Source: Parietaria judaica (taxonomy: Eukaryota > Streptophyta > Magnoliopsida > Rosales > Urticaceae). From it: a stretch of 64,000 bases of DNA. The stretch is from NCBI GenBank assembly GCA_954871525.1, contig OX940866.1, positions 15,275,001 to 15,339,000 of the forward strand, read 5' to 3'. A program made the position numbers and the translations under genes. The notes beneath the pieces are model-generated. The model was not told the origin of the DNA. It was given only the letters and a program-made list of their open reading frames with translations, and ran no database searches. Positions 36,875 through 50,341 of the stretch are shown one piece after another. Numbering within the stretch: position 1 is the stretch's first letter; each line of letters opens with the position of its first letter.

Positions 36875-37742
36875 GTGCCCGGAGAAGGTGCAATTCGCGA
36901 ATTGGAGAGGAAGGAGGAGAGAGAAAATGCCTTAAACACTAAAATGTATTTATGAGGTAATATTCTACCCTAATCTCATTTCCCTTTTTGAATTAAATTC
37001 GAATTCTATAAGCTCATTGAAGCCAAAATTCGCGCAAACTAGGCCCGCAAAGCTAATGTTTGGTTTTTTAATGGTCACAAACGATCAAAAATGGGTTTTT
37101 ATACGTTTTTAAGTGAAAAATGCTATTTTCAAAGGTTATTAAAAAAGCCTTGGAAATTAAACTTTGGAACTTTATAAAGCTTCATTTTTAATTTTCTAAC
37201 ATGAAAACCAAATTAAAATGATTTTTCCGGGTTTTCATAAATTATTTACTTATTTACGATCTTTATTACAATTAAAAAATTGTGCATTAATTAAGGAACC
37301 TTTTAAAGTTTTAAAATTAATGCGTAATAATTATTTTCAAGTTACTCATTTACTGTCACATTTATAATGTCACTTGATTTTATTTATTTATTTTTAGATT
37401 TATTACCGGAGTTCAAAATTAATTTAAAAGACATTTATTTTACAAAGTACGCCTATGAACCTCCAAAAATCCAAAAATCGAGTAAAATCATAAAAAAGTG
37501 ACCTTTCACTTTTTTAATCATTCACTTATGTCTTTGACTATGCTCGAATTATTTCATGCTTATTAACATTTTTGAAAATATTTTATAAAAACCCAGTTAA
37601 AGGAAACTTGCAATTCCTTGGGAGGACGGAGAGGAGACTAAAATCTCTACAACCCTGATCTTCGCCAAATAACACAAGTTGCCTTTAGTTTTAATAGAAA
37701 AGTTTCTCGCGCAATACAATTACCCAAGAAACTGGGGGTTAA
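36875..37742 (+). other. Noncoding region before the 3' LTR with polypurine tract
   Basis: AT-rich spacer upstream (in antisense terms) of the antisense ORF, so it may hold that ORF's promoter. It ends with AAGAAACTGGGGGTTAA immediately before the LTR start TGTTATATG, which serves as the polypurine tract for plus-strand priming. Confidence 0.6.
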
Positions 37743-38364
37743 TGTTATATGCATTTTTCGGAACATATAAAATTGGGCCCTCTTTGGTAAAAGTCAAAGC
37801 CCACCGGTAAAAGTCAAAGTCCACCAACGAAGTCGAAGATCAGAGGCCCACGACCCAACGCACTAGGCGAGGCCCGTAGCAAAGAAGACAAAGCCCTTGA
37901 TCAGAAAGGCACCTCGCCTGCGAACCCCTCGCCTGGCAAGGTGCCTTGCCGTTGCCTTGCCCTGGCGAGCCCCTCGCCTGACGAGGTACCCTGGCCTCTC
38001 GAGCCCCTCGCCTGACAAGGTATCCTGACCTGGAAAGCCCCTCGTCCGGCGAGGTACCTTGCCCTCGCGAGCCTCTCGCCTGACGAGGTACCTTGGCCTG
38101 GCGAGCCCCTCGCCGGACAAAGACCCTGGCCGAACGAGCATCTCGCCACGGCTTGACGAAGGGATAAATTACAATTATTCCACACGACGAGAAGATCCGA
38201 GCTTACGAAGACCCCCGGGAAATGCCCCAAATCACCCCGGACTCAACATACAAACTCGCGGACAACCAAAAGACATCAAAGACGAGCCAAGGAGCACTGG
38301 CGAGCCCCTAGACAAGGAAAGGAGCCGCGGCCAGGCCCCTCAGGCAATGGAGAAATTCGCAGGC
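37743..38364 (+). repeat. 3' LTR of the Tat-like element, left part
   Basis: Matches 21403 to about 22165 of the 5' LTR with a shorter CCTCGCCTGGCGAGG minisatellite. It is interrupted at CAGGC by the Copia element at 38365. The remainder lies at 50342-51361. Confidence 0.9.
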
Positions 38365-41106
38365 TGTCGGGAATTTCATTACGATTCCGGTGTAATTATC
38401 ACGATATATGCCGCTAATACGCCCGGGTAACATTTAAAAAAATTATTTAAAGCGGAAAAACTTGTTACACGTACAACGTATTAACATCGTATAATTACCA
38501 TGAACAAGATCTGATAAATTATTAGCAATTTAATTTTCATAAATTCATTATTAATAATCTAGTCTATAGGAAATAAATAAAACTGTAAATATAGGTATGC
38601 ATTTATTGACCCAATGCATAATGCCGTACCTCAGATAATGACGACTTCCTATTGCGCGTTCTGAACTGGGCAGGGCTCCGCCGATGCTAAGAGAAACTCC
38701 CGTGATCTTCCGGGATATTCTCTTGGACTCCTCGTAGCGAAGCGTGGGCTTCACCGGCAGGACTCCGTCGCAAAAACTTTAACTGAAGGTTCTTTTAAAG
38801 CTTCCGGAGAACAACGTCTCACTAAGCCAAACCAGAAAAGGAGATTAGAAGCTTAAGAAATTTGCAGACTCTAGAGAGAGAGAGAGATCGAATTCTTGTT
38901 ATGGGGAGAGGTGTGTGAAATGTGTAGAATGAGCCTTGTATTTATAGGCTTATGGAAAAGCCAATAAGGGAAGTTTCCTTCCTTGAATTTTGAATTCTAT
39001 GATAGGTAAATATAATTAATCACTCAAACCAATGGCCAAGATTGAATCACCAAAGATTCAATGGTTCTAATTAATTAGGGATTTAACCAAATAGGGAAAC
39101 CATGAATAAATCAATTATCCAATCACTTCCTTATATAAGAGAATTCGAATTCCCTATGCATGCATATGGAAATTTCGAAATCAATAGTCTAGATCCAATG
39201 GTTGGAATTAATTCCATAACCAATTTAATGGACCATATTTATTTAGTATAAATTCAAGCCTCATTACTTGTTCACCAAGCAAAAATTCGACCTCCATCAT
39301 AAAGAATTCGAATTTTGCATTTCCATAAATACATGTTAATTAATTTCCAATCCAATGGTTAAGATTAAAGCTTAAACTAATCCAATGGACATAATTAATT
39401 AACCATATTCGAAATCCATGCTTGGTCACCAAGTCATTTTTGAACCATGCGTTCCAAATTAATTATCATGATCCAACGGTTAAAGATTAAACTTGACCGA
39501 GCTAATGAACCAAATTAATTTCAACGTTTTTCCATTAATACCTAAACATAGGTACTTATGCCGCATATTTAGAAAGTCCAAATTCAAGTAAATTCGTGTA
39601 AGCCCAACTCACATCTTTACTTGGGCCACATTATTTCTACACATTCATATATATACCAAATATATATTTTATTTAAATAACATAAACCTATTATTTATTA
39701 ATAAGAATATTAATAATTAAATCCAAATAATTAAATTATATTATTAACCTCTGATGTAAATATCACACATTAAATATCGTGGTGCAACACCACCATTTAA
39801 ATTCGTGACATGTGATTAAATTTCACATATTTACGAAAACGATCGTAAATTTTGAAATTCTCTAAATCACAAACCGTACGTCGAAATGACTTTGTTCCAA
39901 AAGCAAAGTCTCTTAGAATTTAATTTCCAACAACTTTTCAATTGATTAAAAATCCAAATTCAACTTTCTTTCATCACTTAAATTTCCAGCACCAAACTAT
40001 GGTACTTTTGCCACGTATAAAATAAAACTTCCAAAGTCTGACACACATTTTAGTTTTATGAATCCTGAGAAAGGATAAAACATATAGAATGTTTAAATCA
40101 CGTACGTATCATCCGTTCCAGAGCTATCCTGGGGACTATGGACCCGTATAACTGAAGCTCCAACGAACTGCTAGTGGTTGGTCAAACCTTGGTGTTATTC
40201 CACTATAAACCCGAGGCTGCACTCTCTAATGATACTGTATATATTACTCCCTTTATACCAAGTTGTCCGTTGATACAATCAAATTCGAGTTATTGATCTT
40301 TCACTTAATAATCCACACACGAGCAGGCGATTTTTACCGTTTTGCCTCTCATTGCATTTTCATCCTTAACTTAGTTAGTAATATTGTGAGTAACCCACTT
40401 ATGGTTTCGATTCAAAAGTTGCGCACGGGTACCTCTCACTTCTCACCACTAACAATCAAAGGAATCGTTTTGACTATGAAAAGAGTTATGTGATGTCCGT
40501 TTCCATGACCAAGCTACCCTTATCTGTTGACTATCATGTTCCCAAAATAGCAGCATTGGGAACGACAGTAAATGTGTTCTTCAACAGTTAAATCAAAGAA
40601 CAATCAAGTCAATAGTCCAGGCTCGAGGTCACTCAGGACTTAGATCAAATACCCATTTGATCATCTACTAGTGACTCGTCTCCAAGTTGTCAGTGACGGT
40701 CTTATATGACAACTTTCGGAGTTTAAGTCAGGTACAATCCAGTATGAAGTCGCTTCATACTTGATGCACTTCTAGTGAGTCTGACACACACACTTAATCG
40801 AGAATAGAATTATATCACTTAGTCACATTAATGACTTTATCCAATTAATGAGCTCCCACTCAGTTAATCAAGTCACAGACATTTTAAGTTCATTCATTAT
40901 GATTATTAATTCTACCTCACATTGACTCGGTTGTGATAATAATAACATAATTGCATCCTTTATGAACTATGAAATAAAAATTCTATTTTACTCTTTCAGA
41001 AACCATAATAAGATTAACATAATAAGTAACATATTTTATTTAACGACTTTGGTCAAAATCTTTCAATTAGGGAAAAGACAGCTTGTTTAAGGACACATGT
41101 CCAACA
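38365..41106 (-). repeat. 3' LTR of the Copia element
   Basis: 2,742 bp, complete, from TGTCGGGAATTTC to TGTCCAACA on the + strand. Just outside it, the complement of ATCTCCCACATGT (41107-41119), i.e. ACATGTGGGAGAT, is the polypurine tract, which fixes the element's orientation as minus. Confidence 0.9.
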
Positions 41107-41807
41107 ATCTCCCACATGTACTTAAAGAAGATGACCCATGTCTTTCAGAACCACACTCTCCAGATGCCTCCTGAATATTTTCTCTAGCAACGTCTTGGTG
41201 AATGGATAAGCCAGATTGTCTCCCGAAGCTATTTTTCACAACCCTTACGTCGCCACGACGTACTATCTCTTTAATGAGATGGTATTTGCGTTCTATATGT
41301 TTTGCCTTGTTATGGTCTGTGGGCTATTTAGAATTTGCCACCGCGCCACTGTTGTCACAGTACAACGTTAGGAGCCCATCTACTTATGGAACTACTCCCA
41401 GCTCTATGTAGAAATTCTTGAGCCAAACTGATTCTTTGGCTGCCTCACAAGCTGCCACATATTCAGCTTCCATTGTGGAATCTGCGATACAGGATTGCTT
41501 AACGCTTCTCTAGAATATCGCTCCACCAGCAAGGTTGAACACTTCTCCTGACGTCGATTTTCTCGCGTCTCTATCAGACATAAAGTCCGAGTCAGTGTAT
41601 CCTAGTGGATTCAGTTTTCATCTTGAAAGCACTAACTTATTGTCTCTCGTTCTCCGTAGATACTTGAGAATGTTCTTCACTGCTGTCTAGTGAGCCATAC
41701 CAGGGTTGGATTGGTACCTGCTAACAATTCCCACAGTGTAACAGATGTCTGGCCTAGTACACTGCATAGCGTACATCAGACTTCCCACTGCTGAAGCATA
41801 GGGTATG
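41107..41807 (-). pseudogene. Copia RNase H and reverse transcriptase C-terminus
   Basis: On the - strand this encodes, after PYASAVGSLMYAMQCTRPD, the Copia RNase H with ADSTMEAEYVAACEAAKESV and LYCDNSGAVANS, then KHIERKYHLIKEIVRRGD near the C-terminus. The Glu of EAEY and the Asp of YCDNS, both part of the RNase H active site, are retained. Internal stops and frame changes interrupt it. The preceding part of the polymerase is displaced to 43991 by the solo LTR at 41808. Confidence 0.8.
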
Positions 41808-43990
41808 TGCTGGAATCGATATCGCATTAACACCGATTCCTGGTCGTATATGCAGATCTAAACTGAAAACAGTCACCGCCGACCTATAAGAAATTGTAAT
41901 CATTGATTAAGTCACACGGTTTGACCTTTAAATTTTTTACTGAGTTACAGTCCCATACCAATAACCCTGTCAAACCGTCTGTTTCAAAATCAATTTACAA
42001 TTAATTTTCCCGATTGTGATGAATTAATTATTTTGGTTTATTTAACTCGTTCTTGATTTTAATTATGAGCCATGAGTACCCGTAAATAATTCTTAATCAA
42101 TAACCTTGAAATCATGTACTTTTTTCGTATAGTCTCGGACACGGATCTTGATTCTCTGAAGAACTTTCTGACTCCGATCTTCAATCCTTTTTGCGATTTC
42201 TGTGAAGAAGATGCTTCCAGAAGTCTTCCGATGTATTCTCCAGGACTACATCGCCAGGAAGTGTGGGCTCCCACTGGATAACACCCTAAGCCATAAATTC
42301 GAAAAACCCTGATAGGAGCTCAGAGAAATTCGCAGAAACTGTATTGAGAGAGAGATCGAAATCTGATAATGTGAGAGTGTTTGAGAGTGTGTTTTTCAGT
42401 TTCAGGTGCTCCCTATTTGTAGGGAATGGCCCAACCGCATTGAGAAAATCTTTCAACCGATTGTGAGAGATTTACTCAACTACTTAGAGATATTCACTCT
42501 AAGATTTGATTTAATTAAATCAAATAAAGAATAAATCCAAATCAAATCTTTTTTAGAAAATACCCTAAAAGATTTAATAAATCAAATCTTTATATTTTCA
42601 AAGATTTAATTTCGAATATATGATTATAATCTAAAATATTATTCGATTTCTCTCATTAAATATTCCAGGTATAAATACCAATATTTAATTTTTCTTATTT
42701 TCGATTTAAATAACAGTGTCATTTTTAGTCCAGGACTAAAAACTGCTATTATCATAAATCTCAAACCGTCTGTCAGAATGACACGATTCAAAAAGATAAT
42801 TGTACTAGAATTTAATTTCCCCCAACCCTAGGGATGTCTTAGGATTAAATTCAATCATCTTTTTGCAGTTTCACTGGCATACCAAACTTTGGTACTTTTG
42901 CCACTATTTAGGGTAATCAGTAATTTGTGATAGTAATCACGAACCGAATCTGATTGGAGTATCCTATTCAAATGAAATATTTGAATATATTTGCGGTGTC
43001 ATCCTCTATGGAGCTACAAAGGGGACTAATGGACGTACACACTCGAGCTACGGTAAAAGCGTAGACTTTTACCAACCTCGATTACATTCCACTATAGCTC
43101 TTGGCTGAACTCTCAAGTGTGTATGATAATTATCTTCCTGAACACAGGTGTCCATTGATTTTATCAGATATCTGGTATGCTAGGTCTTCGTTTTATTATG
43201 ATACTCATCAAAAGGGTAATATTTACCGTTCTGCCCTTTTTTATGACACTATCTTATTCTTATGATTCTTACAAACTACTCACTCATAAGATGATGAATC
43301 TAATGAGCTGCTCATGAGTACTTATTTGTTTCCATGAATCACAATAAGAATATCATAAAGATATTGTCCATATCTGCTATTGTGAAACTTGTCCCGGTCA
43401 ACCGTCTAATCCCAAAATAAAAGTATTAGGAGTATCAAGCTGTACTCTGTAACGATTAAATCTAAGATTATATAAGTTGAACCCTACAAGTCCATAATGC
43501 TCAGGACGTCAACCTAATTCCATATGATCATCTAAGCGACCCTATCGTACTATCATCAGTGACAGACTTATTTGATGATTTCGGATGTGAGTCTAGTCAG
43601 CCCAATATGAAGACACTTCATACTTGATAAACTTAACAGTGCACGGACTACACTATGATCCGGTAATAGATCATCACCTAATTGTGATTAAGTCCATCAA
43701 TGGTCGTTCACGCCTTAGAAATTCTCATTTCTAATCTAGACCATGGACCATTTTAAGTTCTTTATTCGTGACAGTCAAACCTCCTCACAAAAGACTACTT
43801 GTGATAACTGAGCACGATAGCAACATTAAAGAACTATTGATCAAACATTCAATTAATATTATCTATTTATAATCCGAAGATAACTATATAAGATAACTTT
43901 AATAAGTACTATTCATTCTAGGCAAACGACCATAATCTTATGTGAGCGGGATTATCATATGAATAGAGGGCAAACAAGATATGTCCAACA
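41808..43990 (-). mobile_element. Solo LTR of a second Copia-type family, third nesting level
   Basis: 2,183 bp, from TGCTGGAATCG to ATGTCCAACA, with a perfect TSD GTATG (41803-41807 and 43991-43995). Removing it rejoins the Copia reverse transcriptase between RRI and PYASAV. Its sequence resembles the first family only in the termini and in the R-region layout (AATTCGCAG, then GAGAGAGA, then the TATA region), so it is a related but distinct family. Confidence 0.85.
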
Positions 43991-44930
43991 GTATGCGCCT
44001 CATCGCGTCTTGCTCTTCCAGAGAAGTTGGGCACTGTTTTCTATCTAGGAATACTCCATGTCTGGTCGGTAAATTACCTCTCTTGGAGTTTGCCATTGCA
44101 AAATGTTCAAGCACCTTATCAATGTAGGCTGCTTGCGATAAAGCCAGAAGCTTGTTGTTGCAATCCCTAAAGATACGGATCCTAAGAACATAGCTGGCTT
44201 CTCCCATATCCTTCATTTGGAATTGCGTAGCTAACTACACTTTCATGTCCGATAACTTCTTCACACTGTTACCAATGAGAAGAATATCGTCGACGTATAG
44301 AACAAGCAAAATATCCACGGTATCATCATTAAGATTATAAATGTAGGCCTCAATGATGTTTTGCACGAATCCATAGGTTTTGATGGTCTCATCAAACCTT
44401 AGATTCAAGGATCTGGAAGCTTGCTTCAATCCATAAATGGACTTGAGTAATCTGCAAACCTTCCCTTCTTGACCCTTCTGCACGAACCTTCTGGTTGCAC
44501 CATATAGATGTTCTTGTCAATGTACCCGCTCAGGAAGCGGTTTTGACTTTCATCTGCCAAATCTCATAGTTGAGACTTTAGGCTATGGTTATGAGTATCT
44601 GAATGGACTTCAGCAACAGAAGAGAAAGTTTCCACGAAACTAATACCTTCTCTCTGGGTATAACCCCTTGCCACTATACTAGCTTTGAAGGTTTCGACCT
44701 TCCCGTCCACTCCTCTTTTCCTCTTGTAGATCTACTTACCGCCAATGGTTTTGAATCCATCCAGTAAGTCTATAAGTTTCTAGACTTGATTAGAATCCAC
44801 GGATTCTATTTCTTGGTTCACGGCATCCTGCCTTTTTCCCTTATCACAATCCTTTATAACTTCGTTAAAGGTCAAAGGATCATCAACGTTATTGTCGACA
44901 CGACAACGTTGTTCTTATCCTGGTACTCGT
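43991..44930 (-). pseudogene. Copia reverse transcriptase, main part
   Basis: On the - strand it carries KVCRLLKSIYGLKQASRS, then VLYVDDILLIGNSV (44483-44235), with the YVDD catalytic pair, and DMGEASYVLRIRIFRD followed by LSQAAYIDKVLEHF (44216-43938 region). These are the diagnostic Copia polymerase blocks. A stop and frame change separate the two blocks, and upstream sequence to about 44930 is recognisable but shattered. It would copy element RNA into DNA if intact. Confidence 0.85.
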
Positions 44931-47900
44931 AGTGTTCAATCTAAAGACTGAACCTCCCACTACATCTTAGTACCCAGAGTTCTGATTTGGGACCTGTGGT
45001 TTCCTCTATATGATTTATCAACAGACATTGTTAATTGTGTAATTACTTTGTCTTCTAATAATTCCTCTAGTAATATTTTACCATGAGGTTCATAGTTTAT
45101 CATAGAGTCATATTCCAAAAGAGTTACTATCGTTGAAAAACAATTACTCTCTTATATGATCAAAAAATATATTTTGTCCAAATCCCATTAAATGAATAAT
45201 ATTAAATGATTATCTCCCCTTAATCATTTCTAAAAGGTTCTTGTTCCTTCTTTCTAGAACATCTCATTGTGCTGGTGTGCTAGGAACCGTTGACTAACAG
45301 AGAATTAATTTCTCTTTTAGGTGATCACTGAAAGGTTCAGACTCACTCGGCCCTTCAGAACAACTGAAGAGTCATTAGTGATTTTCCGAATTAGTGATTC
45401 GACTCATGCAATAAATTTCTTGAACTCACAAAAGTTCTAATTTACTTTGCATTCATACATTTCCCTTGAATACTTGTAAATCATTAGATAAAGTATTCAT
45501 ATCCTTCTCGAGCTTGTATAATGGACCACATACACCAAGTATGTACAAGTTTTATAGGAATAATGGCTCTTTAGACCTTTTCTCATAAAATGGTCTTTTA
45601 ATCATTTTAATCTTTAGACAAGATTCTCAAACAGGCAGGGAACTGACGAACAGTTCACGCATTGGTCCATCCTGTTTATCTCATCCAACTTAATATGACC
45701 ATCTCTTACATGCCTTAGGTATGATCGATCACTTTCATAGTTAACTTTTTTTTGGATATCACATCCATATTATTTATTAATTATTCATAATCGTTTGAGC
45801 TCGTTTATTTCACTTCACCGGACAATCAATATAAACAACTAGATCATTTCATAAATAATAATTCATTATTATCTATAATGATAAAACTTTGTTTACATAA
45901 GTGGATATTTGAATTTCCACGTAAGTCACGGATATAATAAATATTGTTCTTGAAAACAACATTTTATTATATTTAAACGACTTGCTCCCACTGAAATAAT
46001 TATCCCATTACTTTGACTAACATAGTCAACTTATGATTGTTTTCCAAATCCTGGATTCACTCAAAGGTTTCAACCTTAACCAATCATAGACTTTGGTTTA
46101 GGTGATTATCTTATCTTTGTTCATCTTTCAGCCATTTCACAAGTTCAAGAATTTTCGAATTACTCCCTTGTAACTTCGAGTGGAAATACCAGCTAGACAC
46201 AAAAGATAATCAATAAGTGAACATAATCACTTATTCGGACTTTTATTGTCTTGACAGTAAATACACATCAGATTATTCTATATAATTGGGAATGACATTT
46301 TAGACTGACATTGAAAAAGAAACTTATTAAACTTTATTATAGGTAAAATGTTTTAGGAAATTATTGGTTTGAAATAGTTACATGATGCAAACATGTTCTG
46401 GGAAAAACGTTAATTAAACCTATTAACTATTTCGTGATAATTTAACCGACTGTACACGTCGTTGCCGTCCTTAGGGAATGGTCACTCTAGGGTGACTCAG
46501 CGGGATCAACCGTGTAGTTTGGTTAGACTAAGTTTTAGTCATAAACTTAATTAATATTCAAAACAAGAACTACCAAAGTTACCTATGATTATTAACTATC
46601 ACCATAGACGGTCGGGAAGCACCAACTTTCGTGCAAGCTTAACCCATTATTTTTTGTTCTCGGATTAGTCTTGGAAACGTCGTCCTTAGGGAATGGTCAC
46701 ACTAGGGTGACTCGCGGTCCATTTCCAAGATTCCTCCGTCCTCATATTGTTTTGGAACTATCACGGTGTCCAACCTTCCACAAGCACACCTTCCTTGGGG
46801 AATAGACACACTAAGGTGACTCGAGGCGGTGTGGTCAGCAGACCGTGTGACAGTAATAATGGAGGCCTTTTTAAAATCTTCTATACTTACCATTGTTTTA
46901 GAAAATAACGTTTTTAAACTCCTAAGTTATTAAAACTTATTATAAACTCCATTTAATGACACACATGAAAAACGTTTATCTTAAGGCGTTATAATTACTG
47001 AGGTAATATCTAATAAGCCTAGTCATTTATTTATTACTTCGTCGGTAATGATAAATCAAAACGCACGCTCTCCATATAGATAGGAGGGGTCCTAACTGGT
47101 CACCCAGAAGTGGATGGTGAACCGGCCCCACTTTTGATTCCTTCTTCCTTAGGCAAGATTGTACGTTTGAAATTTTTCCGACTAATAACAAATAAACTTA
47201 TTTACGGTTCATTATTTATATCTATCCTAGACCGACATATTAATAATGACCTTAACATAGACACTATGTTTCAAGGGTTATGAAAATAGGTTTAACAAAT
47301 TATATCTATGATGAATTTATAGTTACATGTCAATGATACTTATTCTCTAAGAATTATCATTCATATAATTCGCCCATTAATAATTATTTATGAAAATAAA
47401 AATAAGACAATGATAATTTTCTACAAAGAGTTATCATCCATATTTTTAAATTATGAATTCGAAAAATAAGACAATGTTATTTACCAAAAACAACATCCAT
47501 ATTTTATTTAAATATAAGACAATGTTATTTACCAAAAATAACATCCATATTTTAATTAATTAATTAATCAAACATGATTAATTTAATTCAAAAATATTAA
47601 TTAAAAAATAAAATTAATTAATTAATCCAATGATATTTGGGTCGGGATTAGAAATTCGATCCAGTACATAAAATTAAGCACGTGGCTAATCGGACTTAAG
47701 CCCGGGCCCACGTGCCCACGGATTTCTCAAGGGCTGGGCCACGAAGGCCCACGGTACTGCCAGGGCAGCACGCCCTTGGCACGGGCCCGTAGGCCCACAA
47801 CGCTGCCAGGTAGCGTACGCCTAGCGGGGCTGGGCCAAGCCCTGCATGGCCTCCCCGTGTGTTGGGCCTAGGTCGTGCCCTTGCTCGCTGGCCGAATGGC

Positions 47901-48133
47901 CTGGGCTGAATTTACTCGTGGCCTGAGCCTGGCCGAAGAGCTAGGGGCTGCACTGCAGTCCCACTTAGTGGCCCCCATGAGTTGGGCTGCCTTGTGCAGC
48001 CCGGCCCACTTCCCAGTCCTATTCTTTTGGGTCGGGAATTACCCAATATTAAATTCACTTTAAAATATCTAGAAATATAAATTTCAATTTTAAAATCAAT
48101 TTAATTCATCAAATAATTCGTTTAAATTAACAG
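44931..48133 (-). other. Copia internal region, heavily decayed (integrase relic, leader repeats)
   Basis: Around 45210-45290 the - strand reads roughly TVPSTPAQ, a stop, then DVLERRNKNL, which corresponds to the GTPxxNGVxERRNRTL block of Copia integrase with one stop. No gag is recognisable. Three dispersed copies of CCTTAGGGAATGGTCACAC followed by GGGTGACTC lie at about 46469, 46683 and 46792. From 47380 to 47640 there are repeated AAGACAATGTTATTTACCAA words. Confidence 0.55.
47640..48062 (-). other. GC-rich patch in the Copia leader
   Basis: About 420 bp that is far richer in GC than its surroundings, with repeated GGGCC/GGCCCA words (AAGGCCCACGG, GGGCCCGTAGGCCCAC). It lies in the leader next to the truncated 5' LTR. 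No coding signal convinces me. Confidence 0.5.
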
Positions 48134-48134
48134 C

Positions 48135-48171
<37 letters not shown>

Positions 48172-50336
48172 GAATTCTTGCTCTGGGAAGAGGTGTGTCA
48201 AATGTGTAGAATGAGTCTTGTATTTATAAGCTTATGGAAAAACCAATAAGGGAAGTTTCCTTCCTTGAATTTCGAATTCTATGATAGGTAAATATAATTA
48301 ATCACTCAAACCAATGGCCAAGATTGAATCACCAAAGATCCAATGGTTCTAATTAATTAGGGATTTAACCAAATAGGGAAACCATGAATAAATCAATTAT
48401 CCAATCACTTCCTTATATAAGAGAAATCGAATTCCCTATGCGTGCATATGGAAATTTCTAAATCAATAGTCTAGATCCAATGGTTTGAATTAATTCCATA
48501 ACCAATCTAATGAACCATATTGATTTAGCATAAAGTCAAGCCTCATTACTTGTTCACCAAGCAAAAATTCGACCTCCATCATAAAGAATTCGAATTTTGC
48601 ATTTCGATATATACATGTTAATTAATTTCCAATCCAATTGTTAAGATTAAAGCTTAAACAATCGAATGGACATAATTAATTTACCATATTCGAAATCCAT
48701 GCTTGGTCACCAAGTCATTTTCGAACCATGTTTTCCAAATTAATTATCATGATCCAACGGTTAAGATTAAACTTGACCGAGCTAATGAACCAAATTAATT
48801 TCAAGGTTTTTCTATTAATACCTAAACATGGGTACTTATGCCGCATATTTAGAAAGTCCAAATTCAAGTAAATTCATGTAAGCCCAACATCTTTACTTGG
48901 ACAGCATTATTTTTACACATTCATATATATACCAAATATATATTTTATTTAAATAAAATAAACATATTAATTAATTATTAATAAGAGTATTAATAATAAA
49001 ATTATATTATTAACCTCTGATCTCAAAATCACACATTAAATGTCGTGGTGCAACACCAGCATTTAAATTCGTGACATGTGATTAAATTTCACATATTTAC
49101 GAACACGATCGTAAACTTGGAAAATCTCTAAATCACAAACCGTACGTCGAAATGACTCAATTTCAAAAGAAAATTCTCTTAGAATTTAATTTCCAACAAC
49201 TTTCCAGTTGATGAAAAATCCAAATTCAACTCTTTTTTTTATGAGTTAAATTTCCAGCACCAAACTTTGGTACTTTTGCCACGTCTAAAATACAACTTCC
49301 AAAGTCTGACACCGACTCTAGTTTTATGAATCCTGACAAATGATAAAACATATCGAATGTTTAAATCACGTACGTATCACTGAAGCTCCAACGAACTACT
49401 AGTGGTTCGTCAAACCTCGGTGTTATTCCACTATAAACCCGAGGTTGCACTCTTTAGTGATGCAGTATATATTATTCCCTTTATAGCAAGGTGTCCATTG
49501 ATACAGTCAAATTCGGGTTATTGATCTTTCACTTGATGATCGACACACGAGCAGGCGGGTTTTACCGTTTTGCCTCTCATTGCATTTTCATCCTCAACTC
49601 AGTTAGTAATATTGTGAGTAACCCACTTATGGTTTCCATTCAAAAGTTGCGCACGGGTACCTCTCACTTCTCACCACTAACAATCAAGTGAATCATCTTG
49701 ACTCTAAAGAAAGCTATGTGATGTCTGTTTCTATGACCAAGCTACCCTTATCTGTTGACTATCATGTTCCCAAAATAGCAGCATTGGGAACGACAGTAAA
49801 TGTGTTCTTTAACAGTTAAATCAAAGAACAATCAAGTCAACAGTCCAGACTCGAGGTCACTCAAGACTTAGATCGAATATCCATTTGATCATCTACTAGT
49901 GACTCAACTCCAAGTTGTCAGTGACGGTCTTATATGACAACTTCCGGAGTTTAAGTAACGTCCAGTCTAGTATGAAGTCGCTACATACTTGATGCACTTC
50001 TAGTGAGTCTGACACACACACTTAATCGAGAATAGAATTATATCACTTAGTCACATTAATGACTTTATCCAATTAATGAGCTCTCACTCAGTTAATCAAG
50101 TCATGAACATTTGAAGTTCATTCATTATGATTATTAATTCTTCCTCACATTGACTCGGTTGTGATAATAATAACATAATTGCATCCTTTATGAACTATGG
50201 AACAAACATTCTATTTTACTCTACCAGAAACTATAATAATATTAACATAATAAGCAACATATTTTATTCAACGAATTTGGTCAAAATCTTTTACAATTAG
50301 GGAAAAGACAACTTGTTTAAGGACACATGTCCAACA
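48134..50336 (-). repeat. 5' LTR of the Copia element, truncated
   Basis: Collinear with about 38870-41106 of the other LTR, but the ~500 bp that should precede it on the + strand (LTR 3' end in element sense, including the junction with the primer-binding site) are gone. The break lies at an expanded (GA)n tract, 48138-48168. Confidence 0.8.
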
Positions 50337-50341
50337 CAGGC

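Larger units (their letters stand above)
38365..50336 (-). mobile_element. Copia LTR retrotransposon inserted in the Tat 3' LTR
   Basis: 11,972 bp including one nested solo LTR. The TSD CAGGC is perfect (38360-38364 and 50337-50341), and joining the flanks restores the Tat LTR. In its own sense (- strand) the order is: truncated 5' LTR (50336-48134), leader, gag/integrase relics, reverse transcriptase, RNase H, polypurine tract, 3' LTR (41106-38365). The coding region has many stops and is non-functional. Its LTR family is the source of the solo LTRs at 4910, 29865 and 32660 and of the 1955-9969 composite. Confidence 0.85.

Noticed and set aside
36201..36935. 244-codon plus-strand frame rich in Pro/Ala/Ser
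   Set aside because: It is the complement of the antisense ORF, whose minus-strand pieces fit the known layout of Tat-type elements better.
47875..48063. 62-codon frame in the GC-rich patch
   Set aside because: Short, in a decayed Copia leader, on the opposite strand to the element, with no recognisable motif.
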